NCBI GenBank assembly: GCA_011037195.1
Contig: JAAEAF010014556.1
Location: forward strand, 56,832 to 120,831
Length of the DNA stretch: 64,000 nt
DNA from: Triatoma infestans
Lineage: Eukaryota; Arthropoda; Insecta; Hemiptera; Reduviidae
Direction: 5' to 3'
How positions within the stretch are numbered: the first letter of the stretch is position 1; each line of letters begins with the position of its first letter. Below are positions 56,310-64,000 of this stretch, piece after piece. Below the pieces are notes generated by a model, which did not search any database, had not been told where the DNA came from, and saw nothing but the letters and a program-made list of their open reading frames with translations. A program made the position numbers and the translations under genes.

Positions 56310-56347
56310 TATCCTGATGATGGGCGAACGCTCGAAACTAGTCGATG
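56310..56347 (+). ncRNA. Hammerhead ribozyme-like motif, family 1, best copy
   Basis: The order fits a type I hammerhead. Helix I 5' arm TATC (56310-56313); core CTGATGA (56314-56320); helix II region TGGGCGAACGCTC (56321-56333), pairing GGGC with GCTC around GAAC; core GAAAC (56334-56338); loop TA; GTC (56341-56343); helix I 3' arm GATG (56344-56347), pairing with TATC. Helix III would be only A-T and C-G with a two-base loop, as described for the minimal hammerheads of Penelope-like elements. An extra T lies between the core A and helix II; in the copy at 49824 this T pairs with an A. Activity is unproven. Confidence 0.55.
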
Positions 56348-56425
56348 ACCACAAAATGAAGCAGGCTATCACGGAAAACATCGCTGATGCATTCCAGCGC
56401 TGCGGACCCAACCACAATAATCCAA
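56344..56425 (+). mobile_element. Family 1 terminal repeat downstream of the hammerhead-like motif
   Basis: gatgaccacaaaatgaagca, ggctatcacggaaaac, atcgctgatgcattccagcg and ctgcggacccaaccacaa. The same order is seen at 49740, 52695 and 53995. Confidence 0.6.
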
Positions 56426-56689
56426 AGAAATTATACATCAATCAATACATGGATTTTTACAAATTTCTTACGTTGTTTTTTATTTTTTTCCGTTAGTCTG
56501 TAAACACGTAGAATTGCTAATATATTGTAAGATATAGTCTTGGGTTTATGAAGTTTACAATAATATCGTGATCATAAACATCAAGAGGTATGTGGATGGG
56601 TTTTAAAGTCCATGGAACTTCTTTAGTTAGAAAACATGTCTTTCTTTTTTTATAAAACCTATTATGCTGTTCATACTTAAGTTAATCTT

Positions 56690-57070
56690 TAAAATGATTT
56701 TTTTCGGACTTGGAGTTTCAACATAGATTTCCGGCATAGCAGCCTTCAGCATACAAATATCTAGCAAGTTTGTCATCTTGTTCATCTCTCAGAACCGTAT
56801 TCCATACTTCCCTTAAAGTTTCCAATCATACTTGGGAATTTTTTTGAAAACGACTATAACGATTTTCTTTGAATTGTTCAGATATTAATCTAACACTTTT
56901 ATTTGAAAAATGTTGATGGAAAATTTGATCCTAGGGAGTTATGTAGGAATCTGTAACATTATTAAATTGCAAATGATAATGACGTCCTTACCAAGGCACT
57001 GTTTTTGTCCGAACTAATAGTATGCACTACCAACCTAACGTGTCTTGGTATCAACCAAATTCAAAGTTTA
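56690..57070 (-). mobile_element. Scattered decayed family T pieces
   Basis: Includes gaacttggga-like and gactataacgattttctttg segments and cttttatttgaaaaatgttg. The fragments are weakly similar and the boundaries uncertain. Confidence 0.35.
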
Positions 57071-58094
57071 AGGAAAATTGGTAAATTTTATAATTGACAG
57101 TGGTTAGGTATTTACTGCATAATATTACTGTTTAGAGGACTAGTCTGTATGATGATTAAAAAACGTCAGTTTTAAAAAATTTGCAGTTTGACGCATATAA
57201 ACGCCCGTGTTTTGAGTTAATACTTTCACTGTATATTAAATTAATAGACAGTGAAATCAGTTAGAATAGAAACGAAAAGTAACGAAGTATTTGACTTTGT
57301 TTTGACTTTAGCATTGCGTGTAATCATAGTTTAACATTAACATAAAACAAATCAAAAAGTGAAGATGTAATTATACAAAGGGTATTATATATTGTAGGAT
57401 GGCGTGCATGGAATGTGATAACGTCGCGTTCCCCAGAACGGTGGTCGGTAGGTCGGTCTGTGGGCCATAGAGTAGTTCTGCTGGCCTAGAACTCCGTTCC
57501 ATCATACCATACTGTAATAGTAGTACATCTTCTTTCCGCTTACTGATCCTCTAACCACTTGTAACCCTTCCCACTTTCTAAATATTGCCTTAATCTACCC
57601 ACCCTATCTTCTGCATCTCCTTGTACTATCTTCTTTCATAACTTGTGAACATACCCTTTCATTAGTTTTGTCTCTTCTTTATTTACTAAATAAAAATAGT
57701 TCCCATAATTTATTTATAAAAAAGACATAGAACATTGGATTCTTTTTTTTTTTTTTTATATCGTGATTGATTTCCCTAATTACATGCTTTTAGTTAGACT
57801 TGCTGTTTTTGGAACGTCTTCATATTTTCACAGTGTTATTTTTAAATAAATGCTTTAAAATTATAAATAATTTCTCATTTCCATTTTCGATTTTCACTTT
57901 TTAAACAGTCACCTTTTAACACTAAAATCCCTTTTATTTAACTGTCCCGCTAATCATCTCTGTTTACCTTTAAAAAAGTAATTGTGTTATTTGTGAAGTT
58001 AACTAAAAATTATGATGCTGCATAAAGTAGGCAATAGTTTGCGAATGCATTTCCTGTTTAAAGAGTAATTTTGTGGAAAACAGTGAATTACAGT

Positions 58095-58172
58095 CACCTC
58101 TGGCGGTTCAACGCTTTTAGAGATGACTACAGGCACCTCTGGCGGTTCAACGCTTTTAGAGATAACACTATC
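58095..58172. repeat. Tandem 39-bp duplication
   Basis: cacctctggcggttcaacgc and the following bases occur at 58095 and again at 58134, offset 39 bp. Confidence 0.85.
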
Positions 58173-58250
58173 CATTATCGGTCAGTGAGTTTTAGAGACT
58201 CCTAGGATAGAAAATCTAAAGAGTAACACATCTGGACTCGAACCCAAGAC
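58170..58250 (-). mobile_element. SINE fragment (head and part of body)
   Basis: Contains ctcctaggatagaaaatcta and ctggactcgaacccaagacc, the reversed body and B box of the main SINE family. The 3' part is cut off at the 39-bp duplication. Confidence 0.65.
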
Positions 58251-61109
58251 CGAAATCGAAAATAAATATTTTATAATTTAAAAATATTGTTCACAATAAG
58301 AAAGCCGTAACATTACTCAAAAAATTTTGTAAATTCCGCGTATTTTGAACTCATTTATTACTAGGTGATTATAGTGAAGGATGCCAAAGTTATTAATTTT
58401 GATCATGTAGCGATATAACTATCAAATTATGTATTACCTTTTAATTGTTTGCATCTGCATAGAATATTTAATATTAATCGCTGTATGTTTTCCTTTTGGT
58501 TTCAGGTAAGAGGATTTTCATTAGTCATTGAAATCTCCTTAGTGATAAATTGGTAAGTTATTTTATTGTTAAGAATTACTTGTAATATGCTTAATATACA
58601 ATAATACTTAATTTCAATAATATATTTCATAACAGTAAATTAGGGTTTGAGAATATATCTTCCTAGAAACTGTGGCGGCTTGTTGTAAGCATGTCGCGGT
58701 TCCATCGCCGTTTTCACTATCACTGTTCTCTGCTAATTGTAGCTCCTTACATTTTCTCACGATGGTGAAATGTAACTCTTAAAGACTTGCACCAAAGGCG
58801 ACTGCGTTAGCCACTTAGAACAACACGTAAGGATAGTGAATGTGTAAGTTTCGAATAATTATGAGAAAAAGTTGAAGAGAGTATATAGATAGTGACAAAT
58901 TAGCCCATGAGAGCTTAAAAGAGACTGGGGTGCATGCAGCCCAAGGAGAAACGCTTTTTTGACATATAGCAATGTTTGGTACAACCTAGTTGGACGGAAA
59001 GGAAGAGTAGAGAGTTCAGTTTAGTAATTCCTAATTTTGCATTTTTTCCCTTATCTTTTTCACAAACGACATCGGTCTTTAAATAACTTTTCCGCTACCG
59101 ACCCCAATAGATCTCAAATTATGGATTTGCTGAGAAATACAAATTCTGCCTCGATAATAATCTGCAGTTGCAATAATGTAAATAATTACATATTTATAGC
59201 CACGGGTTGGATTGAAGATAGGGAAGGGATTACATAGCTCTAGCTACATCACCCTGGTTGTGAATTCCTGTGAGGATGATCCAAATTAGAATTGTAAAAA
59301 CGAAATGAAGTTAGAAAGGACCCAGTTATAAAGGCTAGGATTCAGCAGAAATGAATCCAGCTAGTAACTGGGCTTGTCTCTCTTATCACAAAAACACAAA
59401 TTGGCGCGCCCTCATCTCATTGCGACAGCAATTGAAATCCACTTAATGATCAATAGTGACAGTGCAATAGATGTCTGTCTACTTACCGTTAGGCTTAGCA
59501 ATCTAAAAAGAACAAAACAATTTTAATTCAGATGCTTTTAAGTACCACAACCTTTCACTCGCCGAAGGATTACAAACCACGCCCTCCAGACCTCTGGTTC
59601 AGCATCAATTTCACCTTGTGAAGATAATTTTTGTACTTCTGCTCTATAGCCTTAACCATCTTAATCTATTTTCTTAATAAGGGCTTCCATGTAGAAGATT
59701 TCTTTATTATTTGTCCAGAGCCATTGTTTCGAATATATATATTTAAATTTAGAATAGGTAAAACTTTAATTCGAGCACAATCAAAAACATTCCATTGGAG
59801 TACAAAATATTTTAACAGGATACTTTTAAATTACTGTTGCGTAATACAATTTTTTGATTGATGTTTTGATTTTTATATAACATTATTTGGGGCGGAAAAT
59901 CTTAATGATTAAAATGTTACATTAAAAAAAAAAAATGAAACCGGTTAAGGAAGGGATAGATGAATATTAAAGCATCAAGCGATAACAATTTTTAATAATT
60001 CTTAATGTTCACCCGCATGGAAAAATACCATAGCTACAGTGTTTCTCTTGCAAGGAATGAGACAATAATGGCAAGAGAGATAGAAACATTGAGCGAGAAA
60101 GGGAATATACCTCTTTACTGAGGTGAGAAAATTCTGGTTACCTGGTTGAGGACAAAAGAATTTCATTCACCTGGCTAGTACTCCGCAATGAAGCAACACT
60201 GTGTACCTTTGCAACTCCTTTTCCATTCCTACGCTTTTCTCTGTAGGATTTTTCTTTCCCTTGTCCTGCCATACTTTCTCTCTCTATTTTTTTTTTCATT
60301 AAATACCATTCCAGCTTCCTATTTTCTCTTCCGGTTTCTCTCTTTCCCTGTTTTGTAATTTAAATTTTTAATTATACTTCTATGTTATTCATGTCTTAGT
60401 TTTGTGTTCAGAGTCTTTTTTTTTTTTTATTATTATTATTATTTATATGTATTAACCATGTATTTATTTTCAATCATTTCGTTTAATCATAATTAAATTA
60501 TCATAATTTTGTGTAAACATATATGTTCGGAACATTTGGCTTGGAACTGCCAATACAGTATTGCTGAGAATTAATCAAGGACTGTCTCAGCGACACTCCA
60601 TGGTACCCGGTATTACAATGTAGTAAGATTTAGACTTTTATCTGTCATAGCATGCTTTTTTGATTTTCCTCCATCGTCAGTATAAGATTATCGTGTTCAT
60701 GTAGACGTTTACTTCAACTTTATGTTTATGTCACGCACCACACTGGTTGATTGTATACGGTAGGATATATGGTTTTTATAGTGTGAGTACAGTTTATGAC
60801 AACAAAAAGGAAGAGAATAATTTATGATTTTAAATGTAATATTGATGTAATATTGATTGAGAAGATTATAATTATAATTAAAAAACGTCACGTTTAATAA
60901 GAGTGTTAAGTAGTGTATCTAGATAGAGTTGTGTGTCTTGTTATGGTGTTTTCTTTAAATATGAGGGGGGCAAGAAATTTGAAGAGTGTATTATATAAAC
61001 AAGAATACATAAAGTTTAAAGAAATATATATATATATATACCTACGTAATAATCTATTGTTGTTGTTGTTGATTAATTAATAATGTTGTTTTAGAAATAT
61101 AGTATGCCC

Positions 61110-62148
61110 CACTGTGGAATTGGAAACAAATTCTTCCTCGCACTTGTATCTCATTCTTAAGTCATATCTTTTCTACTTCTGATTTAATAAAGGCTCAAGC
61201 TTTTCTTCCTGTTAGCTTGTGGAGGCTGGTGTTCCTCAAGGAAGTATCCTTAGACCTATTCATTTCTCACTATATACTGACCTTCCAACTCACCCTCAAT
61301 TTTTCACATTCGCAGATGTCCTAGCCATTCTCTCTCCTCATTCTGCAGACCCGAATCAACCCGGATTTTGAAACTACCCTTAAATTCTATGGTTCAATGG
61401 TTTTTTGAATGGAAAACAAAAGTAAAAATACAAAAGTGCCAAAATATCACCTTCACCCTTATACATACTTCTTGCCCTCCGGTATATGAAAATCATACTT
61501 CACTTTCTTGCGTCGACCATAGTACGATGTCTTGGACTGTATATTGACAAACGACTAACATGGAGTACGCACACAAGACACAAACGACCAGAACTAAAAA
61601 AAACCTTACTACCTACTAGCGCGACTACTAACGCAGACGATCAGTACTAACACTGAACAGTAAAGTACAAGGATTGACAAGGCACTTCTGAAACCGTTAT
61701 GGATTCACGGGGTTAGATACATAGGGATTCTAATATCAACTGTTCTCAATCCTTATTGTCCATAATTCTTCACTGTACTACCAACGCTTCATACTATGTC
61801 TCTAACAGCACCATTCATAACGAACGACCTCATCATACTATTCGTAAAAGACTTAAGAACATCACGCTTCAAAAAATTTCACTCTTTCCTATCAGATATC
61901 CCAATCCACTAATCCAACAATTTTCATCTTTGTCACTTCCTAACAATCCTACTTGACGTCTGAGACGGAGCTGGCCGCGTGATTCTCTCGGCAATGTAAA
62001 ACAGTATGCAAACAGTGTTTAGAAGAGTCACCAACGGATGATGACTCCATTCTCGCCTCTTTTTTAATCAACTTATTTATTTGTTTCGGGAACTTTATGG
62101 CTCTATAGTTGTAAAATTTCAAATAAATAAATAAATAAATAAATAAAA
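61110..62148 (+). pseudogene. 5'-truncated jockey-type LINE
   Basis: The end of ORF2 and the tail of a jockey-clade element. In order: YLILKSYL (61147), AGVPQGSIL at the palm start (VPQGS at 61231-61245), FSLYTDLPTHPQ, then the catalytic box as FADV (61309-61320) instead of Y/FADD, so the second catalytic Asp is lost. Scattered pieces around WTVY and the LLKPLW-type region follow. The C terminus reads YYVSNSTIHNE, then PNPLIQQFSSLSLPNNPT (61756-61956), followed out of frame by RDSLGNVKQ. Stops and frameshifts are many. An AATA repeat tail ends the element at 62148, as in jockey LINEs. The upstream two-thirds of ORF2 and ORF1 are absent. Confidence 0.8.
62118..62148. repeat. (AATA)n LINE tail
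   Basis: Six to seven AATA repeats directly after the LINE 3' untranslated region, marking its 3' end. Confidence 0.8.
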
Positions 62149-62859
62149 AGTATGTCGCTGAAGATAAAGAGGGTACATCTCCGAAAACTCGGGCAATAAA
62201 GAATTTGTAAAAAATATGACTTCGCCATTAATTTTTCATCTCATTTTCAATTTAGGAAATTAATTCAAATAATAATACTTGACGAAAATCGTTATACGTT
62301 CGGATATAATTACATTATTAAAAGATTTCATTAATTCTATTTTGTATTTGAAAGTCAGTATGAATAGACTAAGAATGACTGTAAGAATATTTTTTGTGAT
62401 TAGTATGGTTTATATTCATAGATACGATAAGCTAAAAAAAAAAACATAAATAAAAAATAGTTTACTCCCGGTGTGTTCATCAGCCGGGAATTGTAACGAA
62501 CATGAACACAAACCCATATGTAATAACCCAAGAGATTCAACAACACTCTTCCCCCGTCAGTTGGTCTGTTGCCTTTCTTCATCATCCAGTTACTGACACA
62601 ACATCAATACTAACTAGCAATGCATTTCTTATGTCCCTAGACATCACAACTATACTATTTCCATATATTTTACTAACGTAACCCCAAATAGAGATAGAAA
62701 CATAGAGGTGAGTTTTGTGTATGTGAGGTGTAAAAATATGAATGGAATTATCTTTATGAAGACATCCACTATTCTAGTTTTATACATTACCGTTTGTTTT
62801 AAAAATATCTGATCTGAGCGCATCCCCCGTCAAATCTACCTAATATTAATTTTTATTTC

Positions 62860-63255
62860 CTCTTATAAGAAATCTATCGTGTCAAATTTACGAAATTGAG
62901 TTTCAATAACTTAAATTAAGATTGCCTTAATAAGAAAATTTTTCTCTAAAGTGCTATTTTAATTTATTATAACATTATATTATACAATATCTAATATTAA
63001 TTAGAATTAAATATTTTTCCAAAATTCCGAGTTTGATGGAAATCCAGGAAAAAATTATATAAGTGGGGTTTTGGAGGAGGGGGTGATAATGTTTTCCAAA
63101 ATCGTTTTTATAATGTTTAGATTTTCCAATTCATTTAAACTAAAGACAACTGAACATCTAGTAAGAATTATGTGTTAGAAATGAATTAGTCAATTATAAA
63201 TTTGTGACTCGCAGTCAGAGAAAATCAATTGTGTGAGTTTTTCATATTGGAATTT
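62860..63255 (-). mobile_element. Family T, internally deleted copy
   Basis: Starts with the right end in reverse (cctcttataagaaatctatc, then gtgtcaaatttacgaaattg). It passes through tttctctaaagtgctatttt, attaattagaattaaatat and ccgagtttgatggaaatc, and ends with the left terminus cagagaaaatcaattgtgtg and agtttttcatattgg. Only one internal unit remains. Confidence 0.7.
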
Positions 63256-63817
63256 TGGTTTCGAATAATAATTTATTAAGTAATAACATGGAATAAAATA
63301 AATTGTATCAAGTTTCTTGGTTATGTAAGTATATAGGTTGTTTTTATTTTCATGATCGATCAAATTTCATTAAGTTGGTGTAACTTTGTTACTATAATCA
63401 ACAAAAGTCTCATTAATTTTTATTTTATAATAATTTATCATCAATGTATCAAATGTTGACAGATATATATTTTTTTTTTCTTTTTATTTTTTTTTTTTTA
63501 TTTGATCAGGATCACTGGGTCTGTGGAAGAGCGATAGAAAAATGACCCGACAGACATGACAGACGACAATTGAAGGATAACGATGAACGTGACATTACTG
63601 TATATTGACCTTACTATACAAAACTGATCATATTTGTTTGCTTTATTTTATTCATTTTAACTAGTATCCTTTTTTCTTTCTTTTTTTACGTTTATTTAAT
63701 CGATATTACTGTATTTATTTGTCTATTATTTGATTAATTAGATATTTTATCAATAAATTTCATAAGAAAACTTGGAAAATATTGCCTTGATCTTAAACAA
63801 AATAATTATATATTTGG

Positions 63818-63951
63818 TATTTTATCCGTCGTAGCATACATATTCATTTGGTTCTTGACCGGTTTTGGATTTTCATCCATCGTCAGAGCAAATTCACCAA
63901 CTATTACACTCACACTTGTTGGTTTGTTTGGTTGTATACATGTCATGTTAC

Positions 63952-64000
<49 letters not shown>
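63818..64000 (+). mobile_element. Family 2 foldback terminus, cut by the window edge
   Basis: The terminus gtattttatccgtcgtagca, ttcatttggttcttgaccgg and tcatccatcgtcagagcaaa match 50091-50160. A minus-strand hammerhead-like core lies at 63857-63886 (CTGACGA, TGGATGAAAATCC, AAAAC, CG, GTC order). A TA/TG microsatellite fills 63953-64000. Confidence 0.7.

Larger units (their letters stand above)
57075..61100. other. Long stretch without recognisable gene
   Basis: AT-rich. A 39-bp duplication lies near 58095 and a SINE piece at 58170. A degenerate family 2 terminus with CTGACGA on the minus strand lies at about 60645-60760. The T-rich run at 57744-57759 and TTA repeats near 60420 are simple sequence. 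Small frames at 59037-59237 and 59631-59861 have no recognisable domain. Confidence 0.4.

Noticed and set aside
57400..57500. GC-richer patch with partial dyads
   Set aside because: Some short inverted words, but no stable element boundary, repeat partner or coding frame found.

Overview
The window is an AT-rich (roughly two-thirds A+T) stretch of an animal nuclear genome in which I can recognise no host gene. It lacks bacterial-style gene packing, its open frames are short and without codon structure, and almost every recognisable piece is a decayed mobile element. The set of elements (jockey-type LINEs, LINEs with RNase H and a CCHC tail, tRNA-derived SINEs, a TA-inserting Tc1/mariner-type element with long terminal inverted repeats, a PIF/Harbinger element with a MADF-type fragment, Ty3-type LTRs and hammerhead-like terminal repeats) fits an invertebrate, most likely an arthropod with a large repeat-rich genome. 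I cannot name the species.

Layout. 0-5 kb: an AT palindrome, a SINE carrying a nested GC-rich retroposed unit, and a small inverted-repeat element. 6.7-9.6 kb: a 92-bp tandem array beside a dispersed repeat, then LINE and SINE remnants. 14.6-22.6 kb: several copies of one abundant non-coding element (called family T here; about 1 kb, internal 290-bp duplication, CA microsatellite, end hairpin), with a small inverted-repeat element nested in one copy. 22.6-31.1 kb: repeat pairs, two kinds of SINE and an LTR-like stretch. 31.5-37.7 kb: remnants of at least four LINE copies. 39.4-43.2 kb: a nest in which a LINE RNase H region is split by a mariner-type element and by a SINE, followed by a second mariner remnant. 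44.8-46.5 kb: a Harbinger derivative split by the second copy of the GC-rich unit, then a solo LTR with a target duplication. 48.4-51.5 kb: two large foldback structures. 52-57 kb: terminal repeats with hammerhead-like cores. 61.1-62.15 kb: a 5'-truncated jockey LINE ending in an AATA tail.

Nothing here forms a working pathway; the story is nested insertion and decay. The most notable observations are: (1) a GC-rich unit of about 310-337 bp present twice, each copy flanked by its own perfect 13-14 bp direct repeat, inserted into two different older elements and containing a stem-loop with one compensatory base-pair change; (2) hammerhead-ribozyme-like cores (CTGANGA, 13-nt hairpin, GAAAC, 2 nt, GTC) recurring in two or more foldback families; (3) family T, whose architecture resembles Helentron-associated non-autonomous elements; (4) a mariner-type element made of two defective copies joined head to head.
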